DNA of 64,000 nt. Source: Dermatophilaceae bacterium Sec6.4 (GTDB lineage: Bacteria; Actinomycetota; Actinomycetes; Actinomycetales; Dermatophilaceae). The translations under genes and the position numbers were made by a program. The notes beneath the pieces were generated by a model, which saw only the letters and a program-made list of their open reading frames with translations, did no database searches and was not told the DNA's origin. Below, one piece after another: positions 40,545-50,051 of this stretch. The DNA lies in NCBI GenBank assembly GCA_039636865.1, contig CP144172.1, positions 3,654,360 to 3,718,359 of the forward strand, given 5' to 3'. Numbering within the stretch: position 1 is the first letter of the stretch; every line of letters starts with the position of its first letter.

Positions 40545-41624
40545 ATGGATTCACGAAACATTTCGTCGGGTCGGGCGACACTGGCGAAGATCGCTGACGA
40601 GGCGTCGGTCTCGATGTCGACGGTCTCCAAGGTGCTCAACGGCCGCCCCGGGGTCTCTGAGCCGGTCCGGGCGCGCATCGAGGGCCTTCTCGCGACCTCC
40701 GGCTACCAGCGCCGCGCCGACGAGAACTCCCGCTCCAGCTTCATCGAACTCGTGTTCGCGGGGACGGACAACATCTTGTCCGGGTGGTCGCTCGCATTGA
40801 TCGGTGGCGTGGACAGGGTGTGCCGCGCCAACGGCCTGAGCGTCCTGTTGACGATGAGCGGCGACCACCACTCGCCGGCGCAGGATTGGATTCGAGATGC
40901 CATCGCACGTAATCCCGCCGGCGTGATCCTGGTGTCCTCAGTCCTGTCGGATGATTCGAAACTGCGGCTGCGGACCCGCGGTATTCCTGTGGTGCTGGTC
41001 GATCCGGCCGGTGACCCGGCGCCCGATGTCGCGTCGATCGGCTCGGGGAACTGGTCCGGAGCCCTCGTAGCCACGCAGCACCTGATCGGTCTCGGGCACG
41101 AAAGGATCGGTCTGATCACCGGATCGGCCGACGTGATGAGTTCCCAGGCGAGGGTCTCCGGCTACCGCGCCGCGTTGACAAAAGCCGGAATCGAGTTCGA
41201 TCCGGCGCTGGTCATTGCCGGCGACTACCAGTATTCCGACGGTGTCGAGGGCGGCACCCGTCTGCTGAGTGCAGCCGATCCACCCACGGCGATCTTCGCT
41301 GCCAACGACCAAGAGGCGTTCGGCATCTACGAGGCGGCCCGATCGCTCGGGCTCTCCATCCCCGGCGACGTGTCCGTCGTCGGCTTCGACGACATCCCAC
41401 CCGCACAGTGGATGTCCCCACAGCTGACGACGGTCCATCAGCCGTTGGCCGAGATGGCCGAGCAGGCGACGAGGTTCATCCTCGCCATGCACGGGGACGC
41501 CGATCCATCGACGATGCGGGTGGAACTGGCGACCAGTCTGATCGTGCGGGGCAGCACGGCACCTCCGGCGATCGCGAAACATGCCGACCGTGCCGCCAGC
41601 GGGACCGGGTCGCACCGCACGTAA
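40545..41624 (+). CDS. LacI-family sugar-responsive repressor
   Basis: The N-terminal helix-turn-helix reads TLAKIADEASVSMSTVSKVLN followed by GRPGVSEPVRARI, the LacI hinge. Residues about 70-345 form a periplasmic-binding-like sensor with ARVSGYRAAL, AIFAANDQEAFGIYEAARSLG and SVVGFDDIPPAQWMSPQLTT. It is divergent from the sugar importer and followed at 57 bp by a beta-glucosidase, so it is the likely regulator of both. A palindrome overlapping its first codons suggests autorepression. Confidence 0.92.
   Translation: MDSRNISSGRATLAKIADEASVSMSTVSKVLNGRPGVSEPVRARIEGLLATSGYQRRADENSRSSFIELVFAGTDNILSGWSLALIGGVDRVCRANGLSVLLTMSGDHHSPAQDWIRDAIARNPAGVILVSSVLSDDSKLRLRTRGIPVVLVDPAGDPAPDVASIGSGNWSGALVATQHLIGLGHERIGLITGSADVMSSQARVSGYRAALTKAGIEFDPALVIAGDYQYSDGVEGGTRLLSAADPPTAIFAANDQEAFGIYEAARSLGLSIPGDVSVVGFDDIPPAQWMSPQLTTVHQPLAEMAEQATRFILAMHGDADPSTMRVELATSLIVRGSTAPPAIAKHADRAASGTGSHRT
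40553..40566. promoter_or_regulatory. Candidate LacI auto-operator overlapping codons 3-8 of the repressor gene
   Basis: ACGAAACATTTCGT has perfect 6-bp arms (ACGAAA / TTTCGT) around CA, typical of LacI-family operators with a central CG- or CA-like step. It lies just inside the repressor gene, 8-21 bp past the ATG, where bound protein would block early elongation or a downstream promoter region. Confidence 0.5.
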
Positions 41625-41681
41625 CACCACCACCACGAACGATCACCACCACGAACGTCAAGCGAGAGGGCGAATCCAGCC

Positions 41682-43154
41682 ATGGGCACAGAATCACCGG
41701 ACTACCGAGACAGCGGACTGACGTTTCCGGAGGGGTTCGTCTTCGGTTCAGCAACAGCGTCGTACCAGATCGAAGGGGCGGTCGACGAGGGCGGACGCGG
41801 GCCGAGCATCTGGGACACCTTCAGCCATACCGCCGGCAAGACGCTGAACGGGGACACCGGTGATGTGGCCGATGACCACTACCACCGCCTCGAGGCCGAT
41901 CTGGACCTGATGCAGAGCCTCAACCTGCACGCGTACCGCTTCTCGATCGCGTGGCCGCGCATCCAACCGACCGGTCGCGGACCGGCGAACCAGGCGGGTC
42001 TGGACTTCTACTCCCGGCTGATCGACGGGCTCATCGCGCGCGACATCACCCCCGTCGCCACGCTCTACCACTGGGATCTGCCGCAGGCATTACAGGACGA
42101 GGGCGGCTGGACCAACCGCGAAACGGCACTTGCGTTTGCTGAGTACGCGCGGATCGTGGGGCAGGCGTTCGGCGACCGGATCGCGGTATGGACGACCTTG
42201 AACGAGCCGTGGTGCGCGGCGTTCCTGGGGTACGGGTCGGGCGTACACGCGCCAGGGGTCACCGAACCGATCGCGGCGCTGCAGGCCGCCCACCACCTGA
42301 ACCTGGCGCACGGGTTGGCCGTCGCGCAGCTGCGGTCGGTCGTCACGAACGATCCGCAGTTCTCCATCACGCTCAATCTGCACGCGCTGCGCGGGTCGGG
42401 GGCGACCGGGGCGGAGGCCGTCCGCCGGATCGACGCGGTCGGCAACCGCATTTTCACCGGGCCCCTGCTGCACGGGGCCTACCCGGCGGACCTGCTGGCG
42501 GACACGGCGTCGATCACGGACTGGTCGTTTGTTCTGGAGGGCGACACGGAGCTGATCCACCAGAAGATCGACGTGCTCGGCGTCAACTACTACTCGACCT
42601 CGCTCGTGCAGGTGTGGGACGGGGTCGGTGAGCGGCGGTGCGCCGACGGACACAACCCCAGCGCGGCATCACCGTGGCCGGGCGCCGACAACATCGAATT
42701 CCTGCCGCAGCCGGGGCCGTACACCGCGATGGACTGGAACATCGAACCCAGTGGGCTGGAGGAGCTACTGCTCGCGGTGCACGCCGAGTTCCCCGGCCAG
42801 GCTCTGATGGTGACCGAGAACGGCGCCGCGTTCGAGGACGTCGTGACCGACGACGCAGGTGGCCCCGCGGTGCATGACGCGGAGCGGGTCGACTACCTGC
42901 AACGGCACCTCGCTGCAGTGCACAGGGCCATGTCGCAGGGCGTGGACCTGCGCGGGTACTTCGTGTGGTCGCTGTTGGACAACTTCGAATGGGCGCTCGG
43001 CTACTCCAAGCGGTTCGGGATCGTCCGCGTCGACTACGACACCCAGGAGCGACTGCCGAAGGACAGCGCGCACTGGTACGCCGAGCTCGCGGACACCCAC
43101 ACCCTGCCTCTCGTCTCGACGGAGTCCGAGCCGGCGCTGGTGGTCAGCGACTGA
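41682..43154 (+). CDS. GH1 family beta-glucosidase
   Basis: This is a 490-residue glycoside hydrolase family 1 enzyme that cleaves terminal beta-glucosides. The acid/base is in TTLNEPWC (Glu of NEP) and the nucleophile in [28 protein letters not shown] opens the barrel as usual. No signal peptide is seen, so it is cytoplasmic and would split sugars brought in by the adjacent importer. The LacI gene lies 57 bp upstream in the same direction. Genes with this layout commonly serve cellobiose, gentiobiose or similar sugars. Confidence 0.93.
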   Translation: MGTESPDYRDSGLTFPEGFVFGSATASYQIEGAVDEGGRGPSIWDTFSHTAGKTLNGDTGDVADDHYHRLEADLDLMQSLNLHAYRFSIAWPRIQPTGRGPANQAGLDFYSRLIDGLIARDITPVATLYHWDLPQALQDEGGWTNRETALAFAEYARIVGQAFGDRIAVWTTLNEPWCAAFLGYGSGVHAPGVTEPIAALQAAHHLNLAHGLAVAQLRSVVTNDPQFSITLNLHALRGSGATGAEAVRRIDAVGNRIFTGPLLHGAYPADLLADTASITDWSFVLEGDTELIHQKIDVLGVNYYSTSLVQVWDGVGERRCADGHNPSAASPWPGADNIEFLPQPGPYTAMDWNIEPSGLEELLLAVHAEFPGQALMVTENGAAFEDVVTDDAGGPAVHDAERVDYLQRHLAAVHRAMSQGVDLRGYFVWSLLDNFEWALGYSKRFGIVRVDYDTQERLPKDSAHWYAELADTHTLPLVSTESEPALVVSD

Positions 43155-43212
43155 ACCGCATCCACCCCCTGCATCGATACGCTGAGAAAAACTTCTCGCT
43201 AGGGGTGGATAC

Positions 43213-44283
43213 ATGAACAACGCAGCAAACTCGGCTCACACAGCCACGGCACCGCCGCGGTTCTTGAACGGCGACGGTGCCGCGAGCGCCGCGGACCTGC
43301 TGTCCACGATTCCCCCGGACACCACCCCGGATGTCTATGGCAACGGCGGTGTCGTCCAGGAGTTGGAGCAGTACACGGCGGGGCTGCTGGGCAAGCAGGC
43401 GGCGGTGTTCTTTCCCAGCGGGATCATGGGTCAGGGCGCAGCTCTGACGGTGCTCGCGGCCCGGCACCGCTCCTCGACGGTTGCGTGGCACCCGCTGGCG
43501 CACCCCCAGCTGCACGAACTGGACACCATCCAGCGGGTGCATCGTCTCAACACCCGACTGGTGGGCGACCGGTCGCGCCTGCTGCGACTGCTGGACCTGC
43601 AGGCCATCCCCGAGCAACTGGCCGTGCTGCTGCTGGAACTGCCGCAGCGTGAGTTGGGTGGCCAACTGCCGGCCTGGGTCGAGCTGGAGGAGCAGGTCGG
43701 CTGGGCTCGGGAGCACGACGTGAGCCTGCATCTCGACGGCGCACGGCTGTGGGAGGCAGCGGCCGGGTACGGGTGCGAACCGGACGCGATCGCCGCGCTG
43801 TTCGACACTGTCTACGTCTCGTTCTACAAGGGCATCGGGGCGCTCTCCGGATGCTGCGTCGCGGGTGACACCGACGTCGCCGACGAACTACGGGAGTGGC
43901 GGCGCCGGTTGGGCGGAACGCTGTACGGTCTGTGGCCGCTGGCGGCATCCGCGCTGAAGATGCTGCCGGAACGACTGCCCGAGATGCCCGAACGCCTGGA
44001 TCACGGCCGGGCCATCGCCAACGCGCTACGGCGGGTAGCCGGTGTCACCGTCGTGCCCGAGCTTCCGCACACCCCGATGATGCATCTGCTCCTGCAGGCA
44101 GACCAGAACACCGTCGAAGAGAACGCCGCACGCATCCTTGAGCGTGATGGGTTGCAGACCTTCCGGACGACGCAGCCGACGATCGACCCGAACGTGGTGA
44201 AGGTGGAGCTGACGGTCGGCCGGGCGACGATGCAGATGACCCCCGAAGAGGTCGCGGCCGTGATCCGCGAGCTGATCAGCTGA
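43213..44283 (+). CDS. Low-specificity L-threonine aldolase-like PLP enzyme
   Basis: A fold-type I PLP enzyme: FFPSGIMGQGAALTVL, LHLDGARLWEAA (Asp175) and VSFYKGIGALSGC with likely PLP-binding Lys206 match the beta-eliminating lyase/threonine aldolase family, which releases glycine from threonine. 356 residues. The C-terminal QMTPEEVAAVIRELIS recurs in similar form at 45218-45259 (see finding). The stop lies within an 8-bp tandem repeat (TGATCAGC, 44273-44288). Confidence 0.83.
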   Translation: MNNAANSAHTATAPPRFLNGDGAASAADLLSTIPPDTTPDVYGNGGVVQELEQYTAGLLGKQAAVFFPSGIMGQGAALTVLAARHRSSTVAWHPLAHPQLHELDTIQRVHRLNTRLVGDRSRLLRLLDLQAIPEQLAVLLLELPQRELGGQLPAWVELEEQVGWAREHDVSLHLDGARLWEAAAGYGCEPDAIAALFDTVYVSFYKGIGALSGCCVAGDTDVADELREWRRRLGGTLYGLWPLAASALKMLPERLPEMPERLDHGRAIANALRRVAGVTVVPELPHTPMMHLLLQADQNTVEENAARILERDGLQTFRTTQPTIDPNVVKVELTVGRATMQMTPEEVAAVIRELIS

Positions 44284-44295
44284 TCAGCTGATCAC
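44273..44295 (+). repeat. Nearly three tandem copies of TGATCAGC spanning the aldolase stop codon
   Basis: TGATCAGC occurs at 44273-44280 and 44281-44288 and is followed by TGATCAC. The middle copy supplies the stop codon. Each copy contains the palindrome GATC. Confidence 0.6.
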
Positions 44296-44413
44296 CATCG
44301 CCGCTGTCGTCTCACCGAGCATCCGCACCTGCTGCGCAGCAGTTGGCGGGCTGCCTCGCGGGTTCTTGAGACCTGCGCCGCGGGACTAGGCCTTCCTGAA
44401 CGACCTCGTCGAC

Positions 44414-45224
44414 GTGGGGTTGCCGCAGGGAAATGTCCGGGTGAGCGTCCGAGGGTTGCCGCAGGTCGCGAAGCTGATCGCGACGCCGTTCATCGCGGAG
44501 GGCGTCCGGCACCCTCGGCGGGTAGGCAGTGCAATGACGGCGTTCGTCGTCCGACACCCTGACGTCACGTTCCTCATAGACCCGGGCATCTGCACCAACG
44601 TCGCCAAGCGAGCGGTGCCCGAAGTGCCGCTGGCTCTGCGGATCGTGGTCAAACCACCACGCGACGTGATCGACGTCCGCACCGGGCTTTCGCGGGCTGG
44701 TCTCGCCCCGACCGACATCGACTTCGCGTTGCCCACTCACCTGCACTGGGACCACGTCGCCAGGCTGCTCGATCTCCCCGACCTGCCCATGCGCCTGCAC
44801 TCCACGGAGCGGGTCTGGGCGATGACCGGCGACCGCGCACCCGTCGGCGGCGTCCGCTCGGCGCTGCGGGGCCGATCCATCAATGAGTTTCGAACTGGAC
44901 GGACCGCCGGTGCTGACGTTTACCCGGAGCCACGACCTGCTCGGTGACGGCTCAGTCGTGCTGGTGGACCTGGCCGGCCACACACCGGGAAGCGTTGGAG
45001 TGCTGTTGAACACCGGTGACGGTCCGGTGCTGCTTGCCGGTGACGCGGCCTGGCACACGACTCAGATCGAGCATGTCCGTCACAAGGCGTCCTATCCCGG
45101 GTTGCTCGTCGACGAAGACCGGCCGCTGACCCTGACCACACTGCACCGGTTGCATGCGATCCGAGACAAGGTGCGCATCATCCCCGCCCACGACCCAGAC
45201 GCTGCCCGCGCCATATCCAGATGA
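44414..45224 (+). pseudogene. Metallo-beta-lactamase-fold hydrolase (lactonase-like), frameshifted
   Basis: Two reading frames together give one MBL-fold protein: the first contains PTHLHWDHVARLL (HxHxDH zinc motif), the second, from about 44888, ELDGPPVLTFTRSHDLLGDGS, DLAGHTPGSVGV and LLAGDAAWH. The join is a run of three T at 44888-44890; removing one T would read through as EFELDGPP. The family includes N-acyl homoserine lactonases. A single-base sequence error is also possible. The likely start is GTG 44414, with an in-frame stop 24 bp upstream. Confidence 0.75.
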
Positions 45225-45378
45225 TGAGCCCCGATGAGATTGCCGACGTGATCCGCTGAATTTGAGGGTGGTCGGCGCGGGCCTGCGAACGGCCGAATGC
45301 GTTGCAACGTCGTGTAACGCTTCCGCTCAGGCTCGCGACAGGGTGTGATGGGGAGCACATCTTGAAAAGGAGTGTGCG

Positions 45379-47196
45379 ATGACGCAGATCATCGATGAGA
45401 AGACAACAACGGCGACTCCCGGAGAACGGGTGGACCGTTGGCTGCAGGACTTCGAAGCAGCGCTGGCGGCGCGCGACGTGCAGGGCGCGGCCCGTCTGTT
45501 CGCGGCCGACAGTTTCTGGCGTGACCTGGTGGCGTTCACCTGGAACATCAAGACGGTCGAAGGCCCCGCCGGGGTGGCCGACATGCTCACGCACTGCCTG
45601 GACGGCGCCGACCCCAGCGGGTTCGTCACCACCGAGGAGCCGACGGAAGCGGGCGGTGTCATCGAGGCATGGATCGCTTTCGACACCGCGGTCGGCCGCG
45701 GCAAGGGCCACCTGCGGCTGAAGGAGGAGGGTGCATGGACCCTGCTGACCAGCCTTCGCGAGCTGAAAGGGTTCGAGGAGTCGCAGGGATACGACCGGCC
45801 ACAGGGTGTCAGTCACACCTTGACACCCGGGCGGCTGTCCTGGAAAGAGGAGCAGGAGCTGGAGAGTCGCGAGCTCGGTAGCACCCGTGAGCCCTACGTC
45901 GTGGTGATCGGCGGCGGTCAGGGCGGCATCGCTCTGGGTGCCCGGTTACGTCAGTTGAATGTGCCCGCCGTCGTACTCGACAGGCATGACCGACCCGGCG
46001 ATCAGTGGCGCAGTCGGTACAAGTCGCTGTGCCTGCACGATCCCGTCTGGTACGACCACATGCCCTACCTGCCGTTCCCGAAGAACTGGCCGGTGTTCGC
46101 GCCGAAGGACAAGGTGGCCGACTGGCTCGAGATGTACACCCGGGTGATGGAGGTGCCGTACTGGCCACGTTCGACGGTCGAATCGGCGTCATTCGACGAG
46201 GAAACCAAGACCTGGACCGTGCAGGTGGACCACGACGGCGAACCGATCACGTTGCATCCCAAGCAGCTGGTCTTCGCGACCGGAATGTCGGGCAAACCGA
46301 ACACGCCGGACTTTCCGGGCATGGACATCTTCAAGGGTGAGCAGCAGCACTCCTCCCAACACCCGGGCCCGGAGGCGTACTCAGGCAAGAAGGTCGTGGT
46401 GATCGGCTCCAACAACTCCGCACACGATATTTGTGGAGCGTTGTGGGAGAACGGCGCCGACGTCACCATGGTGCAGCGCTCGTCCACCCACATCGTGAAG
46501 TCCGCCAGCCTGATGGACATCGGGCTGGGTGACCTCTACTCCGAACGCGCCGTGGACGCCGGTGTCACCACAGACAAGGCGGACATGGTCTTCGCCTCGC
46601 TGCCCTACCGAATCATGCACGAGTTCCAGATCCCGCTGTATGAGCAGATGGCCGAGCGCGACAAGGACTTCTACGAGAGGCTCGAGCGGGCCGGCTTCTG
46701 GCACGACTGGGGCGAAGACGGATCAGGGCTCTTCATGAAGTATCTGCGCCGCGGTTCCGGCTACTACATCGACGTGGGCACGGCCGACCTGGTCGCAGAC
46801 GGCAAGATCCACCTTGAACACGGGCAGGTCGACCACCTGACCGAACACACCATCGTGCTCGATGACGGCACCGAGTTGGCGGCGGACCTGGTCGTCTACG
46901 CCACGGGGTACGGGTCGATGAACGGGTGGGTTGCCGACATCATCGACCAGGACGCAGCCGACCGCATCGGCAAGGTCTGGGGCCTCGGGTCGGACACGGC
47001 CAAAGATCCAGGGCCTTGGGAGGGCGAGCAGCGCAATATGTGGAAGCCGACCCAGCAGGAGGCGCTGTGGTTCCACGGCGGCAACCTGCACCAGTCACGG
47101 CACTACTCGCTCTACCTCGCTCTGCAGCTCAAGGCTCGCTACGAGAACATCCCGACCCCGGTGTACGGGCTGCAGGAGGTGCACCACCTGAGCTGA
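45379..47196 (+). CDS. Flavin-containing monooxygenase with N-terminal NTF2-like domain
   Basis: Residues 1-160 form a SnoaL/NTF2-like domain (WLQDFEAALAARDVQGAARL). From about 172 an FMO-type flavoprotein follows, with FAD site VVVIGGGQGGIALG (Gly178-Gly183), NADPH site VVVIGSNNSAHDIC and the late YATGYGS. 605 residues; ATG 45379 has GGAG 8 nt upstream. Such NTF2-FMO proteins are common in actinobacteria and fungi; substrate unknown. The upstream region (45225-45378) has a GCGTTGCAACG palindrome that could be an operator. Confidence 0.85.
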   Translation: MTQIIDEKTTTATPGERVDRWLQDFEAALAARDVQGAARLFAADSFWRDLVAFTWNIKTVEGPAGVADMLTHCLDGADPSGFVTTEEPTEAGGVIEAWIAFDTAVGRGKGHLRLKEEGAWTLLTSLRELKGFEESQGYDRPQGVSHTLTPGRLSWKEEQELESRELGSTREPYVVVIGGGQGGIALGARLRQLNVPAVVLDRHDRPGDQWRSRYKSLCLHDPVWYDHMPYLPFPKNWPVFAPKDKVADWLEMYTRVMEVPYWPRSTVESASFDEETKTWTVQVDHDGEPITLHPKQLVFATGMSGKPNTPDFPGMDIFKGEQQHSSQHPGPEAYSGKKVVVIGSNNSAHDICGALWENGADVTMVQRSSTHIVKSASLMDIGLGDLYSERAVDAGVTTDKADMVFASLPYRIMHEFQIPLYEQMAERDKDFYERLERAGFWHDWGEDGSGLFMKYLRRGSGYYIDVGTADLVADGKIHLEHGQVDHLTEHTIVLDDGTELAADLVVYATGYGSMNGWVADIIDQDAADRIGKVWGLGSDTAKDPGPWEGEQRNMWKPTQQEALWFHGGNLHQSRHYSLYLALQLKARYENIPTPVYGLQEVHHLS

Positions 47197-47291
47197 GATC
47201 TCACCGCAACTCGCTTATTGGGCAGTGAACTGGCTGATCGTCTTACCCACCCACCACGCCATGGGGCAGCTTTCCGCCCTCAGAACACTCG

Positions 47292-47311
47292 ATGTTGAGT
47301 AATATCAACAT
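47292..47311. promoter_or_regulatory. Inverted repeat directly before the AAA_14-TIR gene
   Basis: ATGTTGA (47292-47298) and TCAACAT (47305-47311) are exact complements 6 bp apart, ending 3 bp before the first ATG. The position suits an operator. No separate repressor lies beside it, so autoregulation or a host factor is possible. Confidence 0.45.
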
Positions 47312-47314
47312 GTC

Positions 47315-49735
47315 ATGCAGACTTTCATCATGTACGTTCCTCGGTTCATCGAGCCCACCATGGCCGAGCTGATCGGCGCCACTCCCGTCGTGGTGCTGGA
47401 GGGGGCGCGATCGGTCGGCAAAACCAGCCTTTTGTCATCCCTCGTTTCGAAAGGCTCCCTGCGCACGTCAGTGTCACTGACCGATCCTGTGCAGCGGGCG
47501 GCGGCGACGCGAAATCCGCTCGAATGGTTGCGCAGCCTGCCGCAGCCCTTCGCGATCGACGAGGCACAACTGGCACCAGAGCTACCGGTCGCGTTGAAGC
47601 GGCTGCTGGATGAGACCGGGGACAATCTTCGGTGCGTGCTGACGGGTTCGGCCGCGATCGGGCGAACTGGACTGGGTGGCACCGATCCGCTGGCTCGGCG
47701 ATCTGTGCGACTCGCGCTCGAGCCCCTGACAGAGGCGGAGTTGATCAACACCACGCCCTGGTCGGTCGTTGACCAACTGTTCGACGGCCAACCAGCCGCG
47801 GGAGCCTCGAGTGCGCCGGTCGACTGGCGCGATCACATCGTGCGCGGCGGTCTGCCTCGGTATCGCGTCGGCGACGACCACGGATCTACCAGTTGGCGGC
47901 GTCGACGGTTGCTCGCGGATGTCGACTCGATCCTGACGAACGACGTGCTGCCCGATGTGAGATTCGATCTGCGGACGGCGCGCGATGTGGTGCAGCGAGT
48001 GCTTCGCACACCCAGCGGTGAAGTGAAGGCTGCATCAATAGGAAGTGCGCTCGAGCTCGACGCTCGCACGGTCAACCGCTACCTCGACATAGCCGAGCGG
48101 CGATTCCTGCTGCATGAACTCCCAAATTTTCGTCAATCCATCAGACAGTCCGCCAGGACGACCGCGAAGATCTATCCCGCAGACGTGGCGCTTTCAGCCG
48201 CTCTCCTCCTGCAGGGGGAAGGCTCGTTCGACGACGATCGCATCCGCGGCGGCCTGATGGAAGCCCATGTCGTGCAGCAGATCCGGGCGCACGTGGCATG
48301 GTCGAGCGCACGGGTCACTGCCTTCCACTGGCGAGAGTCGCGAAACGGCCGCACAGACGAAGTCGACGTGATCCTCGAGGACGAGCGCGGTCGCCTCGTA
48401 GCTGTCGAGGTGAAGTCCGCCGCATCCTCGCGCCACGATGACTTCCGGGGAATCCGTGCTTTCCAGGACAAGTTCCCGGACAGGTTCCACCGCGGCTATG
48501 TCGTTGTCACCGAGGGAACACCGACGAACGTCGGACCGAATCTGTGGACGCTGCCGATTGCCTCCCTGCAGTCGCAGGAGTTCTGGACCACTTCCACCTC
48601 AAGCGCGCCGGCGCACTCAGCGCCCATCTCTCCCAACAGAGCGACAAGCAACCCACCCATGCCTACCGATGCCCGCGTCTTCATGAGTTACACCCATGCC
48701 GACCAGAACAGCGTGTATGCCGGGGACCTTCAGCAGTTCGCCCGCGACGTGGTGGACACCTTGGAGGGTATTCATGGACGCACGGCTGAGTTGTTCATCG
48801 ACCAGGATGATGGTCGATGGGGCGAGGATTTGTGGGCTCGGCTGGAAACAGAATTGGCGTCAGCGACCTTCTTCCTTCCGTTCATCACCCCGCGGTATCT
48901 GAAAAGCGAGAGCTGCCGTCATGAGTTCACGCGATTCCTCGACGCTGCGGAACGTGCCGGAGCGCCCCATCTGATGCTGCCCTTGTTGTGGATCGCGGCG
49001 CCGGCGATGTCGGCATCCACCAACTCAGATGTGATCGCCCAACGTCTTCAGCGGACGCGTTACATCGACGCCACTGCTGCCCGCACCGAAGACCGCAGCA
49101 GTGCGCAGTACCGGCAACTGGTCGAGCAGGCGGCTGATCAGCTCGCACAGGTGATGTCTGAGCGCGAAGCCGCGCCGACCCGCGAGGGAACTCCTCTGGG
49201 GCCGGTAGAGGATGTCGACGTTCCTGTCTTGGACGACACCGTGGTCGAGATCGAAGATCTCATCCCTGCGGTCGAATCGGCCATTGAGACCTTCCTCAAC
49301 CGGCTTACCGTCCTGGGGTCCACTATGGAGACCGCGCTTGTCATCGACCCATCTCAGTCTCCACGCCTGTTGCGACAGAGCCTGACCACCGCCGCACGAG
49401 CACTGCAGGCACCCGGCTCTGAACTCACCGAAGCTTCTGGCATCGCTATCGCGCTCTGGCAGGACCTCATGTCAAAGCTCAACGCGCTTGCGCAGATATC
49501 GAGGGATCTGGGTGAACCGGTTCCTGCCGAGATCGTGGCCGAAATTGAGCAGTTCGCCGATGAAATGACCGGTCTGGACACCGCTGAACTGGCGTTGATC
49601 GCGAGTCAGATGCCGCGACTCTCTTCGCACCTTGCCCCGGCAGCACGCTCCCTGAATGCCGCAGTTGCGACGGTGAAGACGATGGGTCAGACCGCGCGAT
49701 CGTTCGTCGATGCGCAGTCGGCAGAAAACAATTGA
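47315..49735 (+). CDS. AAA_14/DUF4143 ATPase fused to a TIR domain
   Basis: An 806-residue multidomain protein. Residues about 1-170: AAA_14 ATPase with P-loop EGARSVGKTSLL (Lys36) and Walker B-like AIDEAQ (80-85). About 190-425: DUF4143 region with a PD-(D/E)XK-like core (Glu316, Asp351 in DEVDVIL, Glu365 and Lys367 in VEVKS). About 430-450: Ser/Pro linker. About 451-610: a TIR domain, ARVFMSYTHAD, ELFIDQDDGRWGEDLW, FFLPFITPRYLKSESC; Glu504 lines up with the NADase glutamate of SARM1-type TIRs. About 640-806: helical, no domain assigned. TIR domains in bacterial immunity usually consume NAD+ when triggered. Fusion to AAA_14/DUF4143 is one I do not recall as a named system. No partner gene is adjacent; the next gene is a convergent HTH protein. 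Confidence 0.85.
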   Translation: MQTFIMYVPRFIEPTMAELIGATPVVVLEGARSVGKTSLLSSLVSKGSLRTSVSLTDPVQRAAATRNPLEWLRSLPQPFAIDEAQLAPELPVALKRLLDETGDNLRCVLTGSAAIGRTGLGGTDPLARRSVRLALEPLTEAELINTTPWSVVDQLFDGQPAAGASSAPVDWRDHIVRGGLPRYRVGDDHGSTSWRRRRLLADVDSILTNDVLPDVRFDLRTARDVVQRVLRTPSGEVKAASIGSALELDARTVNRYLDIAERRFLLHELPNFRQSIRQSARTTAKIYPADVALSAALLLQGEGSFDDDRIRGGLMEAHVVQQIRAHVAWSSARVTAFHWRESRNGRTDEVDVILEDERGRLVAVEVKSAASSRHDDFRGIRAFQDKFPDRFHRGYVVVTEGTPTNVGPNLWTLPIASLQSQEFWTTSTSSAPAHSAPISPNRATSNPPMPTDARVFMSYTHADQNSVYAGDLQQFARDVVDTLEGIHGRTAELFIDQDDGRWGEDLWARLETELASATFFLPFITPRYLKSESCRHEFTRFLDAAERAGAPHLMLPLLWIAAPAMSASTNSDVIAQRLQRTRYIDATAARTEDRSSAQYRQLVEQAADQLAQVMSEREAAPTREGTPLGPVEDVDVPVLDDTVVEIEDLIPAVESAIETFLNRLTVLGSTMETALVIDPSQSPRLLRQSLTTAARALQAPGSELTEASGIAIALWQDLMSKLNALAQISRDLGEPVPAEIVAEIEQFADEMTGLDTAELALIASQMPRLSSHLAPAARSLNAAVATVKTMGQTARSFVDAQSAENN

Positions 49736-49802
49736 ATAGGCGACGCTGCGAAAGGGGCAGGGTCATCGCCGGTCGCGGGCGTGACCTACTCAGGCGCCTC
49801 CA

Positions 49803-50045
49803 TCAGTGACCGAATCGCTTCTGCGCTGCTTGCTTGGTCACGCCAAGTGCGACACCGATGCTCAACCAGGAGTCTCCAGCTTCGCGCGCCTCTCTGACAG
49901 CATCGTGCAACTCACGATCGGCGCTAGTGACACCCGCCTGTGCGGCGATGATCCTTCGGAAGTGCACTGCGTCCCGCACGTCGGTCGAAGACGGGTCCAG
50001 GTCATCAAGGACGCTCTCAATGTCGTTCAGTCCTGTTGTCGACAT
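49803..50045 (-). CDS. Small helix-turn-helix protein, possible antitoxin
   Basis: 80 residues. The C-terminal segment DSWLSIGVALGVTKQAAQKRFG is a helix-turn-helix of the type common in actinobacterial small regulators. Its start is 7 bp past the stop of a toxin-like coding remnant (50052-50237) in the same direction, so it is probably the antitoxin half of a decayed pair. Confidence 0.6.
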   Translation of the reverse strand: MSTTGLNDIESVLDDLDPSSTDVRDAVHFRRIIAAQAGVTSADRELHDAVREAREAGDSWLSIGVALGVTKQAAQKRFGH

Positions 50046-50051
50046 ATCAGC

